Shown here in pieces: positions 25,179-39,912 of a stretch of DNA of 64,000 bases. Each line of letters begins with the position of its first letter. Positions within the stretch are counted from its first letter, which is position 1. The position numbers were made by a program, and so were the translations under genes. Source of the DNA: Channa striata (taxonomy: Eukaryota; Chordata; Actinopteri; Anabantiformes; Channidae); contig JAUPFM010000067.1 of the NCBI GenBank assembly GCA_033026295.1, positions 1 through 64,000 of the forward strand, in the 5' to 3' direction. The notes under the pieces were generated by a model. It made no database searches. It saw only the letters and a program-made list of their open reading frames with translations, and was not told where the DNA came from.

Positions 25179-28100
25179 GCCTTTTCTCAGCGAGAAATGC
25201 TGTTTTGAAGCAGAGCTTGTATTGAACAATTTCTGCACCAAAGTCAAATAAAACTGTGTCTGCCTTCTTATTTAGCCTAAATCCAGTCAGCAGAACATAA
25301 AAACAAGCTTCTGGGATGTTTCCTTAAAATTCAGTAAATATATGTAATTCAAGCATCCTTTTATGCTCGCAATCGCTTTTCTCAGCGAGAAATGCTGTTT
25401 TGAAACCTAGCTTGTATTGAACAATTTCTGCACCAAACTCAAATAAAACTGTGTCTGCCTTCTTATTTAGCCTAAATCCACTCAGGAGAGACTGAAAATA
25501 AGCTTGTGGGATGTTTCCTTAAAAGACAGTAAATGCATGTAAATCAAGCATCCTTTTATGCTCATAATCGCCTTTTCTCAGCGAGAAATGCTGTTTTGAA
25601 GCAAAAGCTTGTATTGAACAATTTCTGCACCAAAGTCAAATAAAACTGTGTCTGCCTTCTTATTTAGCCTAAATCCAGTCAGCAGAACATAAAAACAAGC
25701 TTCTGGGATGTTTCCTTAAAATTCAGTAAATGCATGTAATTCAAGCATCCTTTTATGCTCATAATCGCCTTTTCTCAGCGAGAAAATGATGTTTTGAAGC
25801 AGAGCTTGTATTGAACAATTTCTGCACCAAACTCAAATAAAACTGTGTCTGCCTTCTTATTTAGCCTAAATCCACTCAGGAGAGACTGAAAATAAGCTTG
25901 TGGGATGTTTCCTTAAAAGACAGTAAATGCATGTAAATCAAGCATCCTTTTATGCTCTTAATCGCCTTTTCTCAGCGAGAAATGCTGTTTTGAAGCAAAA
26001 GCTTGTATTGAACAATTTCTGCACCAAAGTCAAATAAAACTGTGTCTGCCTTCTTATTTAGCCTAAATCCACTCAGGAGAGACTGAAAATAAGCTTGTGG
26101 GATGTTTCCTTAAAAGACAGTAAATGCATGTAATTCAAGCATCCTTTTATGCTCGCAATCGCCTTTTCTCAGCGAGAAATGCTGTTTTGAAGCAAAAGCT
26201 TGTATTGAACAATTTCTGCACCAAAGTCAAATAAAACTGTGTCTGCCTTCTTATTTAGCCTAAATCCACTCAGGAGAGACTGAAAATAAGCTTGTGGGAT
26301 GTTTCCTTAAAAGACAGTAAATGCATGTAATTCAAGCATCCTTTTATGCTCATAATCGCCTTTTCTCAGCGAGAAATGCTGTTTTGAAGCAGAGCTTGTA
26401 TTGAACAATTTCTGCACCAAAGTCAAATAAAACTGTGTCTGCCTTCTTATTTAGCCTAAATCCAGTCAGCAGAACATAAAAATATGCTTGTGGGATGTTT
26501 CCTTAAAAGACAGTAAATGCATGTAATTCAAGCATCCTTTTATGCTCGCATAATCGCCTTTTCTCAGCGAGAAATGCTGTTTTGAAGCCAAGGTTGTGTT
26601 GAACAATTTCTGCACCAAAGTCAAATAAAACTGTGTCTGCCTTCTTATTTAGCCTAAATCCAGTCAGAAGAACATAAAAACAAGCTTGTGGGATGTTTCC
26701 TTAAAAGACAGTAAATGCATGTAATTCAAGCATCCTTTTATGCTCATAATCGCTTTTCTCAGCGAGAAATGCTGTTTTGAAGCAGAGCTTGTATTGAACA
26801 ATTTCTGCACCAAAGTCAAATAAAACTGTGTCTGCCTTCTTATTTAGCCTAAATCCAGTCAGCAGAACATAAAAACAAGCTTGTGGGATGTTTCCTTAAA
26901 AGACAGTAAATATATGTAATTCAAGCATCCTTTTTATGCTCATAATCGCCTTTTCTCAGCGAGAAAATGCTGTTTTGAAGCAGAGCTTGTATTGAACAAT
27001 TTCTGCACCAAACTCAAATAAAACTGTGTCTGCCTTCTTATTTAGCCTAAATCCACTCAGGAGAGACTGAAAATAAGCTTGTGGGATGTTTCCTTAAAAG
27101 ACAGTAAATGCATGTAAATCAAGCATCCTTTTATGCTCGCAATCGCCTTTTCTCAGCGAGAAATGCTGTTTTGAAGCAAAAGCTTGTATTGAACAATTTC
27201 TGCACCAAAGTCAAATAAAACTGTGTCTGCCTTCTTATTTAGCCTAAATCCAGTCAGCAGAACATAAAAACAAGCTTCTGGGATGTTTCCTTAAAATTCA
27301 GTAAATATATGTAATTCAAGCATCCTTTTATGCTCTTAATCGCCTTTTCTCAGCGAGAAATGCTGTTTTGAAGCAGAGCTTGTATTGAACAATTTCTGCA
27401 CCAAACTCAAATAAAACTGTGTCTGCCTTCTTATTTAGCCTAAATCCACTCAGGAGAGACTGAAAATAAGCTTGTGGGATGTTTCCTTAAAAGACAGTAA
27501 ATGCATGTAATTCAAGCATCTTTTATGCTCATAATCGCCTTTTCTCAGCGAAATGCTGTTTTGAAGCAGAGCTTGTATTGAACAATTTCTGCACCAAAGT
27601 CAAATAAAACTGTGTCTGCCTTCTTATTTAGCCTAAATCCACTCAGGAGAGACTGAAAATAAGCTTGTGGGATGTTTCCTTAAAAGACAGTAAATGCATG
27701 TAATTCAAGCATCCTTTTATGCTCGTAATCGCCTTTTCTCAGCGAGAAATGCTGTTTTGAAGCAAAAGCTTGTATTGAACAATTTCTGCACCAAAGTCAA
27801 ATAAAACTGTGTCTGCCTTCTTATTTAGCCTAAATCCACTCAGGAGAGACTGAAAATAAGCTTGTGGGATGTTTCCTTAAAAGACAGTAAATGCATGTAA
27901 TTCAAGCATCCTTTTATGCTACTTAATCGCCTTTTCTCAGCGAGAAATGCTGTTTTGAAGCAGAGCTTGTATTGAACAATTTCTGCACCAAAGTCAAATA
28001 AAACTGTGTCTGCCTTCTTATTTAGCCTAAATCCAGTCAGCAGAACATAAAAATATGCTTGTGGGATGTTTCCTTAAAAGACAGTAAATGCATGTAATTC

Positions 28101-30478
28101 AAGCATCTTTTATGCTCGCAATCGCTTTTCTCAGCGAGAAATGCTGTTTTGAAGACTAGCTTGTATTGAACAATTTCTGCACCAAAGTCAAATAAAACTG
28201 TGTCTGCCTTCTTATTTAGCCTAAATCCACTCAGGAGAGACTGAAAATAAGCTTGTGGGATGTTTCCTTAAAAGACAGTAAATGCATGTAATTCAAGCAT
28301 CCTTTTATGCTCTTAATCGCCTTTTCTCAGCGAGAAATGCTGTTTTGAAGCAGAGCTTGTATTGAACAATTTCTGCACCAAAGTCAAATAAAACTGTGTC
28401 TGCCTTCTTATTTAGCCTAAATCCAGTCAGCAGAACATAAAAACAAGCTTGTGGGATGTTTCCTTAAAAGACAGTAAATGCATGTAATTCAAGCATCCTT
28501 TTATGCTCGCAATCGCCTTTTCTCAGCGAGAAAATGCTGTTTTGAATCAGAGCTTGATTGGAACAATTTCTGCACCAAACTCAAATAAAACTGTGTCTGC
28601 CTTCTTATTTAGCCTAAATCCACTCAGGAGAGACTGAAAATAAGCTTGTGGGATGTTTCCTTAAAAGACAGTAAATGCATGTAAATCAAGCATCCTTTTA
28701 TGCTCGCAATCGCCTTTTCTCAGCGAGAAATGCTGTTTTGAAGCAAAAGCTTGTATTGAACAATTTCTGCACCAAAGTCAAATAAAACTGTGTCTGCCTT
28801 CTTATTTAGCCTAAATCCAGTCAGCAGAACATAAAAATATGCTTGTGGGATGTTTCCTTAAAAGACAGTAAATGCATGTAATTCAAGCATCTTTTTATGC
28901 TCGCAATCGCCTTTTCTCAGCGAGAAATGCTGTTTTGAAGCCTAGCTTGTATTGAACAATTTCTGCACCAAAGTCAAATAAAACTGTGTCTGCCTTCTTA
29001 TTTAGCCTAAATCCACTCAGGAGAGACTGAAAATAAGCTTGTGGGATGTTTCCTTAAAAGACAGTAAATGCATGTAATTCAAGCATCCTTTTATGCTCTA
29101 ATCGCCTTTTCTCAGCGAGAAATGCTGTTTTGAAGCAGAGCTTGTATTGAACAATTTCTGCACCAAAGTCAAATAAAACTGTGTCTGCCTTCTTATTTAG
29201 CCTAAATCCAGTCAGCAGAACATAAAAACAAGCTTGTGGGATGTTTCCTTAAAAGACAGTAAATGCATGTAATTCAAGCATCCTTTTTATGTTTCGCAAT
29301 CGCCTTTTCTCAGCGAGAAAATGCTGTTTTGAATCAGAGCTTGATTGGAACAATTTCTGCACCAAACTCAAATAAAACTGTGTCTGCCTTCTTATTTAGC
29401 CTAAATCCACTCAGGAGAGACTGAAAATAAGCTTGTGGGATGTTTCCTTAAAAGACAGTAAATGCATGTAATTCAAGCATCTTTTATGCTCGAATCGCCT
29501 TTTCTCAGCGAGAAATGCTGTTTTGAAGCCTAGCTTGTATTGAACAATTTCTGCACCAAACTCAAATAAAACTGTGTCTGCCTTCTTATTTAGCCTAAAT
29601 CCACTCAGGAGAGACTGAAAATAAGCTTGTGGGATGTTTCCTTAAAAGACAGTAAATGCATGTAAATCAAGCATCCTTTTATGCTCTGTAATCGCCTTTT
29701 CTCAGCGAGAAATGCTGTTTTGAAGCAAAAGCTTGTATTGAACAATTTCTGCACCAAAGTCAAATAAAACTGTGTCTGCCTTCTTATTTAGCCTAAATCC
29801 AGTCAGCAGAACATAAAAACAAGCTTCTGGGATGTTTCCTTAAAATTCAGTAAATATATGTAATTCAAGCATCCTTTTATGCTCGCAATCGCCTTTTCTC
29901 AGCGAGAAAATGCTGTTTTGAAGCAGAGCTTGTATTGAACAATTTCTGCACCAAAGTCAAATAAAACTGTGTCTGCCTTCTTATTTAGCCTAAATCCAGT
30001 CAGCAGAACATAAAAACAAGCTTGTGGGATGTTTCCTTAAAAGACAGTAAATGCATGTAAATCAAGCATCTTTTTATGCTCGCAATCGCCTTTTCTCAGC
30101 GAGAAAATGCTGTTTTGACAGAGCTTGTATTGAACAATTTCTGCACCAAAGTCAAATAAAACTGTGTCTGCCTTCTTATTTAGCCTAAATCCAGTCAGCA
30201 GAACATAAAAATATGCTTGTGGGATGTTTCCTTAAAAGACAGTAAATGCATGTAATTCAAGCATCCTTTTATGCTCATAATCGCCTTTTCTCAGCGAGAA
30301 ATGCTGTTTTGAAGCCAAGGTTGTGTTGAACAATTTCTGCACCAAAGTCAAATAAAACTGTGTCTGCCTTCTTATTTAGCCTAAATCCAGTCAGAAGAAC
30401 ATAAAAACAAGCTTGTGGGATGTTTCCTTAAAAGACAGTAAATGCATGTAATTCAAGCATCCTTTTATGCTCTTAATC
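25179..30478 (+). repeat. Mixed-order satellite block
   Basis: About 27 monomers with no clean tandem HOR. The block begins with B(aagcttctgg), D, C(aagcttctgg), Batg, which is left-domain order, then moves through runs of C(S), B, E, F and D. Shared sub-orders with neighbouring blocks, such as F-D-C(aagcttctgg)-B, suggest shuffled pieces of the same HOR pool. Private lesions include GAAGACTAGC near 28,152, TTTTGACAGAG near 30,114 and CAGCGAAATG near 27,546. Confidence 0.65.
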
Positions 30479-33033
30479 GCCTTTTCTCAGCGAGAAAATG
30501 CTGTTTTGAATCAGAGCTTGATTGGAACAATTTCTGCACCAAACTCAAATAAAACTGTGTCTGCCTTCTTATTTAGCCTAAATCCACTCAGGAGAGACTG
30601 AAAATAAGCTTGTGGGATGTTTCCTTAAAAGACAGTAAATGCATGTAATTCAAGCATCTTTTATGCTCGTAATCGCCTTTTCTCAGCGAGAAATGCTGTT
30701 TTGAAGCCTAGCTTGTATTGAACAATTTCTGCACCAAACTCAAATAAAACTGTGTCTGCCTTCTTATTTAGCCTAAATCCACTCAGGAGAGACTGAAAAT
30801 AAGCTTGTGGGATGTTTCCTTAAAAGACAGTAAATGCATGTAAATCAAGCATCCTTTTATGCTCGTAATCGCCTTTTCTCAGCGAGAAATGCTGTTTTGA
30901 AGCAAAAGCTTGTATTGAACAATTTCTGCACCAAAGTCAAATAAAACTGTGTCTGCCTTCTTATTTAGCCTAAATCCAGTCAGCAGAACATAAAAACAAG
31001 CTTCTGGGATGTTTCCTTAAAATTCAGTAAATATATGTAATTCAAGCATCGTTTTATGCTCGCAATCGCCTTTTCTCAGCGAGAAATGCTGTTTTGAAGC
31101 AGAGCTTGTATTGAACAATTTCTGCACCAAAGTCAAATAAAACTGTGTCTGCCTTCTTATTTAGCCTAAATCCAGTCAGCAGAACATAAAAACAAGCTTG
31201 TGGGATGTTTCCTTAAAAGACAGTAAATGCATGTAAATCAAGCATCTTTTATGCTCATAATCGCCTTTTCTCAGCGAGAAATGCTGTTTTGAAGCAAAAG
31301 CTTGTATTGAACAATTTCTGCACCAAAGTCAAATAAAACTGTGTCTGCCTTCTTATTTAGCCTAAATCCACTCAGGAGAGACTGAAAATAAGCTTGTGGG
31401 ATGTTTCCTTAAAAGACAGTAAATGCATGTAATTCAAGCATCCTTTTATGCTCATAATCGCCTTTTCTCAGCGAGAAAATGATGTTTTGAAGCAGAGCTT
31501 GTATTGAACAATTTCTGCACCAAAGTCAAATAAAACTGTGTCTGCCTTCTTATTTAGCCTAAATCCAGTCAGCAGAACATAAAAACAAGCTTGTGGGATG
31601 TTTCCTTAAAAGACAGTAAATGCATGTAATTCAAGCATCCTTTTATGCTCGTAATCGCCTTTTCTCAGCGAGAAATGCTGTTTTGAAGCAAAAGCTTGTA
31701 TTGAACAATTTCTGCACCAAAGTCAAATAAAACTGTGTCTGCCTTCTTATTTAGCCTAAATCCACTCAGGAGAGACTGAAAATAAGCTTGTGGGATGTTT
31801 CCTTAAAAGACAGTAAATGCATGTAATTCAAGCATCCTTTTATGCTCATAATCGCCTTTTCTCAGCGAGAAAATGCTGTTTTGAAGCAGAGCTTGTATTG
31901 AACAATTTCTGCACCAAACTCAAATAAAACTGTGTCTGCCTTCTTATTTAGCCTAAATCCAGTCAGCAGAACATAAAAACAAGCTTGTGGGATGTTTCCT
32001 TAAAAGACAGTAAATGCATGTAATTCAAGCATCCTTTTATGCTCTTAATCGCCTTTTCTCAGCGAGAAATGCTGTTTTGAAGCAAAAGCTTGTATTGAAC
32101 AATTTCTGCACCAAAGTCAAATAAAACTGTGTCTGCCTTCTTATTTAGCCTAAATCCACTCAGGAGAGACTGAAAATAAGCTTGTGGGATGTTTCCTTAA
32201 AAGACAGTAAATGCATGTAATTCAAGCATCCTTTTATGCTCGCAATCGCCTTTTCTCAGCGAGAAATGCTGTTTTGAAGCAGAGCTTGTATTGAACAATT
32301 TCTGCACCAAAGTCAAATAAAACTGTGTCTGCCTTCTTATTTAGCCTAAATCCAGTCAGCAGAACATAAAAACAAGCTTGTGGGATGTTTCCTTAAAAGA
32401 CAGTAAATGCATGTAATTCAAGCATCCTTTTATGCTCATAATCGCCTTTTCTCAGCGAGAAAATGCTGTTTTGAAGCAGAGCTTGTATTGAACAATTTCT
32501 GCACCAAACTCAAATAAAACTGTGTCTGCCTTCTTATTTAGCCTAAATCCACTCAGGAGAGACTGAAAATAAGCTTGTGGGATGTTTCCTTAAAAGACAG
32601 TAAATGCATGTAATTCAAGCATCCTTTTATGCTCGCAATCGCCTTTTCTCAGCGAGAAATGCTGTTTTGAAGCAGAGCTTGTATTGAACAATTTCTGCAC
32701 CAAAGTCAAATAAAACTGTGTCTGCCTTCTTATTTAGCCTAAATCCAGTCAGCAGAACATAAAAACAAGCTTCTGGGATGTTTCCTTAAAATTCAGTAAA
32801 TATATGTAATTCAAGCATCCTTTTATGCTCGCAATCGCCTTTTCTCAGCGAGAAAATGCTGTTTTGAAGCAGAGCTTGTATTGAACAATTTCTGCACCAA
32901 AGTCAAATAAAACTGTGTCTGCCTTCTTATTTAGCCTAAATCCAGTCAGGAGAGACTGAAAATAAGCTTGTGGGATGTTTCCTTAAAAGACAGTAAATGC
33001 ATGTAAATCAAGCATCCTTTTATGCTCGCAATC
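30479..33033 (+). repeat. 13-mer HOR, copy 1 (2,555 bp)
   Basis: The order is F, D, C(aagcttctgg), B, C(S), Batg(N), C(S), B(CAAACTC, N), C(S), B(N), B(S), B(aagcttctgg), B with a hybrid N/S second half (GTCAGGAGAGACTG at about 32,945). The next F starts at 33,034, giving the 2,555-bp period. Confidence 0.75.
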
Positions 33034-35196
33034 GCCTTTTCTCAGCGAGAAAATGCTGTTTTGAATCAGAGCTTGATTGGAACAATTTCTGCACCAAACT
33101 CAAATAAAACTGTGTCTGCCTTCTTATTTAGCCTAAATCCACTCAGGAGAGACTGAAAATAAGCTTGTGGGATGTTTCCTTAAAAGACAGTAAATGCATG
33201 TAATTCAAGCATCTTTTTATGCTCATAATCGCCTTTTCTCAGCGAGAAATGCTGTTTTGAAGCCTAGCTTGTATTGAACAATTTCTGCACCAAACTCAAA
33301 TAAAACTGTGTCTGCCTTCTTATTTAGCCTAAATCCACTCAGGAGAGACTGAAAATAAGCTTGTGGGATGTTTCCTTAAAAGACAGTAAATGCATGTAAA
33401 TCAAGCATCCTTTTATGCTCACTGTAATCGCCTTTTCTCAGCGAGAAATGCTGTTTTGAAGCAAAAGCTTGTATTGAACAATTTCTGCACCAAAGTCAAA
33501 TAAAACTGTGTCTGCCTTCTTATTTAGCCTAAATCCAGTCAGCAGAACATAAAAACAAGCTTCTGGGATGTTTCCTTAAAATTCAGTAAATATATGTAAT
33601 TCAAGCATCCTTTTATGCTCGTAATCGCCTTTTCTCAGCGAGAAATGCTGTTTTGAAGCAGAGCTTGTATTGAACAATTTCTGCACCAAACTCAAATAAA
33701 ACTGTGTCTGCCTTCTTATTTAGCCTAAATCCAGTCAGCAGAACATAAAAACAAGCTTTGGGATGTTTCCTTAAAAGACAGTAAATGCATGTAAATCAAG
33801 CATCTTTTATGCTCGCAATCGCCTTTTCTCAGCGAGAAATGCTGTTTTGAAGCAAAAGCTTGTATTGAACAATTTCTGCACCAAAGTCAAATAAAACTGT
33901 GTCTGCCTTCTTATTTAGCCTAAATCCACTCAGGAGAGACTGAAAATAAGCTTGTGGGATGTTTCCTTAAAAGACAGTAAATGCATGTAATTCAAGCATC
34001 CTTTTATGCTCTTAATCGCCTTTTCTCAGCGAGAAAATGATGTTTTGAAGCAGAGCTTGTATTGAACAATTTCTGCACCAAAGTCAAATAAAACTGTGTC
34101 TGCCTTCTTATTTAGCCTAAATCCAGTCAGCAGAACATAAAAACAAGCTTGTGGGATGTTTCCTTAAAAGACAGTAAATGCATGTAATTCAAGCATCCTT
34201 TTATGCTCGCAATCGCCTTTTCTCAGCGAGAAATGCTGTTTTGAAGCAAAAGCTTGTATTGAACAATTTCTGCACCAAAGTCAAATAAAACTGTGTCTGC
34301 CTTCTTATTTAGCCTAAATCCACTCAGGAGAGACTGAAAATAAGCTTGTGGGATGTTTCCTTAAAAGACAGTAAATGCATGTAATTCAAGCATCCTTTTA
34401 TGCTCATAATCGCCTTTTCTCAGCGAGAAAATGCTGTTTTGAAGCAGAGCTTGTATTGAACAATTTCTGCACCAAACTCAAATAAAACTGTGTCTGCCTT
34501 CTTATTTAGCCTAAATCCAGTCAGCAGAACATAAAAACAAGCTTGTGGGATGTTTCCTTAAAAGACAGTAAATGCATGTAATTCAAGCATCCTTTTATGC
34601 TCGCAATCGCCTTTTCTCAGCGAGAAATGCTGTTTTGAAGCAAAAGCTTGTATTGAACAATTTCTGCACCAAAGTCAAATAAAACTGTGTCTGCCTTCTT
34701 ATTTAGCCTAAATCCACTCAGGAGAGACTGAAAATAAGCTTGTGGGATGTTTCCTTAAAAGACAGTAAATGCATGTAATTCAAGCATCCTTTTATGCTCA
34801 TAATCGCCTTTTCTCAGCGAGAAATGCTGTTTTGAAGCAGAGCTTGTATTGAACAATTTCTGCACCAAAGTCAAATAAAACTGTGTCTGCCTTCTTATTT
34901 AGCCTAAATCCAGTCAGCAGAACATAAAAACAAGCTTGTGGGATGTTTCCTTAAAAGACAGTAAATGCATGTAATTCAAGCATCCTTTTATGCTCAATCG
35001 CCTTTTCTCAGCGAGAAAATGCTGTTTTGAAGCAGAGCTTGTATTGAACAATTTCTGCACCAAACTCAAATAAAACTGTGTCTGCCTTCTTATTTAGCCT
35101 AAATCCACTCAGGAGAGACTGAAAATAAGCTTGTGGGATGTTTCCTTAAAAGACAGTAAATGCATGTAATTCAAGCATCCTTTTATGCTCGCAATC
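33034..35196 (+). repeat. 13-mer HOR, copy 2, matched for 11 monomers
   Basis: It repeats F, D, C, B, C, Batg(N), C, B, C, B, B of copy 1 and then diverges at 35,197. The fourth unit has AAGCTTTGGGATG (about 33,756), missing two bases relative to its relatives. The F unit at 33,034 reads TAATTC before CATCTTTTTATG. Confidence 0.7.
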
Positions 35197-38100
35197 GCCT
35201 TTTCTCAGCGAGAAATGCTGTTTTGAAGCAGAGCTTGTATTGAACAATTTCTGCACCAAAGTCAAATAAAACTGTGTCTGCCTTCTTATTTAGCCTAAAT
35301 CCAGTCAGCAGAACATAAAAACAAGCTTGTGGGATGTTTCCTTAAAAGACAGTAAATGCATGTAATTCAAGCATCCTTTTATGCTCTGCAATCGCCTTTT
35401 CTCAGCGAGAAAATGCTGTTTTGAAGCAGAGCTTGTATTGAACAATTTCTGCACCAAACTCAAATAAAACTGTGTCTGCCTTCTTATTTAGCCTAAATCC
35501 ACTCAGGAGAGACTGAAAATAAGCTTGTGGGATGTTTCCTTAAAAGACAGTAAATGCATGTAATTCAAGCATCCTTTTATGCTCATAATCGCCTTTTCTC
35601 AGCGAGAAATGCTGTTTTGAAGCCAAGCTTGTATTGAACAATTTCTGCACCAAAGTCAAATAAAACTGTGTCTGCCTTCTTATTTAGCCTAAATCCAGTC
35701 AGGAGAGACTGAAAATAAGCTTGTGGGATGTTTCCTTAAAAGACAGTAAATGCATGTAATTCAAGCATCTTTTATGCTCTTAATCGCCTTTTCTCAGCGA
35801 GAAATGCTGTTTTGAAGCAGAGCTTGTATTGAACAATTTCTGCACCAAAGTCAAATAAAACTGTGTCTGCCTTCTTATTTAGCCTAAATCCAGTCAGCAG
35901 AACATAAAAACAAGCTTGTGGGACGTTTCCTTAAAAGACAGTAAATGCATGTAATTCAAGCATCCTTTTATGCTCGCAATCGCCTTTTCTCAGCGAGAAA
36001 TGCTGTTTTGAAGCAAAAGCTTGTATTGAACAATTTCTGCACCAAAGTCAAATAAAACTGTGTCTGCCTTCTTATTTAGCCTAAATCCACTCAGGAGAGA
36101 CTGAAAATAAGCTTGTGGGATGTTTCCTTAAAAGACAGTAAATGCATGTAATTCAAGCATCCTTTTATGCTCGCAATCGCCTTTTCTCAGCGAGAAAATA
36201 ATGTTTTGAAGCAGAGCTTGTATTGAACAATTTCTGCACCAAAGTCAAATAAAACTGTGTCTGCCTTCTTATTTAGCCTAAATCCAGTCAGCAGAACATA
36301 AAAACAAGCTTGTGGGATGTTTCCTTAAAAGACAGTAAATGCATGTAAATCAAGCATCTTTTTATGCTCGCAATCGCCTTTTCTCAGCGAGAAATGCTGT
36401 TTTGAAGCAAAAGCTTGTATTGAACAATTTCTGCACCAAACTCAAATAAAACTGTGTCTGCCTTCTTATTTAGCCTAAATCCAGTCAGCAGAACATAAAA
36501 ACAAGCTTGTGGGATGTTTCCTTAAAAGACAGTAAATGCATGTAAATCAAGCATCTTTTATGCTACTTAATCGCCTTTTCTCAGCGAGAAATGCTGTTTT
36601 GAAGCAAAAGCTTGTATTGAACAATTTCTGCACCAAAGTCAAATAAAACTGTGTCTGCCTTCTTATTTAGCCTAAATCCACTCAGGAGAGACTGAAAATA
36701 AGCTTGTGGGATGTTTCCTTAAAAGACAGTAAATGCATGTAATTCAAGCATCTTTTATGCTCGCTTAATCGCCTTTTCTCAGCGAGAAATGCTGTTTTGA
36801 AGCAGAGCTTGTATTGAACAATTTCTGCACCAAAGTCAAATAAAACTGTGTCTGCCTTCTTATTTAGCCTAAATCCACTCAGGAGAGACTGAAAATAAGC
36901 TTGTGGGATGTTTCCTTAAAAGACAGTAAATGCATGTAATTCAAGCATCCTTTTATGCTCGTAATCGCCTTTTCTCAGCGAGAAATGCTGTTTTGAAGCA
37001 AAAGCTTGTATTGAACAATTTCTGCACCAAAGTCAAATAAAACTGTGTCTGCCTTCTTATTTAGCCTAAATCCAGTCAGCAGAACATAAAAATATGCTTG
37101 TGGGATGTTTCCTTAAAAGACAGTAAATGCATGTAAATCAAGCATCTTTTTATGCTCATAATCGCCTTTTCTCAGCGAGAAATGCTGTTTTGAAGCAAAA
37201 GCTTGTATTGAACAATTTCTGCACCAAAGTCAAATAAAACTGTGTCTGCCTTCTTATTTAGCCTAAATCCAGTCAGCAGAACATAAAAACAAGCTTGTGG
37301 GATGTTTCCTTAAAAGACAGTAAATGCATGTAATTCAAGCATCTTTTTATGCTCGCAATCGCCTTTTCTCAGCGAGAAATGCTGTTTTGAAGCAGAGCTT
37401 GTATTGAACAATTTCTGCACCAAAGTCAAATAAAACTGTGTCTGCCTTCTTATTTAGCCTAAATCCACTCAGGAGAGACTGAAAATAAGCTTGTGGGATG
37501 TTTCCTTAAAAGACAGTAAATGCATGTAATTCAAGCATCCTTTTATGCTCTTAATCGCCTTTTCTCAGCGAGAAATGCTGTTTTGAAGCAAAAGCTTGTA
37601 TTGAACAATTTCTGCACCAAAGTCAAATAAAACTGTGTCTGCCTTCTTATTTAGCCTAAATCCACTCAGGAGAGACTGAAAATAAGCTTGTGGGATGTTT
37701 CCTTAAAAGACAGTAAATGCATGTAATTCAAGCATCCTTTTATGCTCATAATCGCCTTTTCTCAGCGAGAAATGCTGTTTTGAAGCAGAGCTTGTATTGA
37801 ACAATTTCTGCACCAAAGTCAAATAAAACTGTGTCTGCCTTCTTATTTAGCCTAAATCCAGTCAGCAGAACATAAAAACAAGCTTGTGGGATGTTTCCTT
37901 AAAAGACAGTAAATGCATGTAATTCAAGCATCCTTTTATGCTCGCAATCGCCTTTTCTCAACGAGAAATGCTGTTTTGAAGCAAAAGCTTGTATTGAACA
38001 ATTTCTGCACCAAAGTCAAATAAAACTGTGTCTGCCTTCTTATTTAGCCTAAATCCACTCAGGAGAGACTGAAAATAAGCTTGTGGGATGTTTCCTTAAA

Positions 38101-39912
38101 AGACAGTAAATGCATGTAATTCAAGCATCCTTTTATGCTCGCAATCGCCTTTTCTCAGCGAGAAATGCTGTTTTGAAGCAGAGCTTGTATTGAACAATTT
38201 CTGCACCAAAGTCAAATAAAACTGTGTCTGCCTTCTTATTTAGCCTAAATCCAGTCAGCAGAACATAAAAACAAGCTTGTGGGATGTTTCCTTAAAAGAC
38301 AGTAAATGCATGTAATTCAAGCATCCTTTTATGCTCGCAATCGCCTTTTCTCAGCGAGAAAATGCTGTTTTGAAGCAGAGCTTGTATTGAACAATTTCTG
38401 CACCAAACTCAAATAAAACTGTGTCTGCCTTCTTATTTAGCCTAAATCCACTCAGGAGAGACTGAAAATAAGCTTGTGGGATGTTTCCTTAAAAGACAGT
38501 AAATGCATGTAATTCAAGCATCCTTTTATGCTCTTAATCGCCTTTTCTCAGCGAGAAATGCTGTTTTGAAGCAAAAGCTTGTATTGAACAATTTCTGCAC
38601 CAAAGTCAAATAAAACTGTGTCTGCCTTCTTATTTAGCCTAAATCCAGTCAGCAGAACATAAAAACAAGCTTCTGGGATGTTTCCTTAAAATTCAGTAAA
38701 TGAATGTAATTCAAGCATCCTTTTATGCTCGCAATCGCCTTTTCTCAGCGAGAAATGCTGTTTTGAAGCAGAGCTTGTATTGAACAATTTCTGCACCAAA
38801 GTCAAATAAAACTGTGTCTGCCTTCTTATTTAGCCTAAATCCACTCAGGAGAGACTGAAAATAAGCTTGTGGGATGTTTCCTTAAAAGACAGTAAATGCA
38901 TGTAATTCAAGCATCCTTTTATGCTCATAATCGCTTTTCTCAGCGAGAAATGCTGTTTTGAAGCAGAGCTTGTATTAAACAATTTCTGCACCAAAGTCAA
39001 ATAAAACTGTGTCTGCCTTCTTATTTAGCCTAAATCCACTCAGGAGAGACTGAAAATAAGCTTGTGGGATGTTTCCTTAAAAGACAGTAAATGCATGTAA
39101 TTCAAGCATCTTTTTATGCTCGCAATCGCCTTTTCTCAGCGAGAAAATGCTGTTTTGAATCAGAGCTTGATTGGAACAATTTCTGCACCAAAGTCAAATA
39201 AAACTGTGTCTGCCTTCTTATTTAGCCTAAATCCACTCAGGAGAGACTGAAAATAAGCTTGTGGGATGTTTCCTTAAAAGACAGTAAATGCATGTAATTC
39301 AAGCATCCTTTTATGCTCGCAATCGCCTTTTCTCAGCGAGAAATGCTGTTTTGAAGCAGAGCTTGTATTGAACAATTTCTGCACCAAAGTCAAATAAAAC
39401 TGTGTCTGCCTTCTTATTTAGCCTAAATCCAGTCAGCAGAACATAAAAACAAGCTTGTGGGATGTTTCCTTAAAAGACAGTAAATGCATGTAATTCAAGC
39501 ATCCTTTTATGCTCGTAATCGCCTTTTCTCAGCGAGAAATGCTGTTTTGAAGCAAAAGCTTGTATTGAACAATTTCTGCACCAAAGTCAAATAAAACTGT
39601 GTCTGCCTTCTTATTTAGCCTAAATCCACTCAGGAGAGACTGAAAATAAGCTTGTGGGATGTTTCCTTAAAAGACAGTAAATGCATGTAATTCAAGCATC
39701 CTTTTATGCTCGCAATCGCCTTTTCTCAGCGAGAAATGCTGTTTTGAAGCAGAGCTTGTATTGAACAATTTCTGCACCAAAGTCAAATAAAACTGTGTCT
39801 GCCTTCTTATTTAGCCTAAATCCAGTCAGCAGAACATAAAAACAAGCTTGTGGGATGTTTCCTTAAAAGACAGTAAATGCATGTAATTCAAGCATCCTTT
39901 TATGCTGCAATC
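35197..39912 (+). repeat. Mixed satellite block dominated by B and C monomers
   Basis: About 24 monomers, largely B(N) and C(S) units with much direct alternation, plus isolated A and F units. No E monomer was seen. Small private changes mark several copies: GGACGTTTCC (about 35,922), GAGAAAATAATG (about 36,191), CTCAACGAG (about 37,957), AAATGAATG (about 38,698) and TATTAAAC (about 38,973). The alternation may be a local dimeric HOR or the edge of the 13-mer family. Confidence 0.6.
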
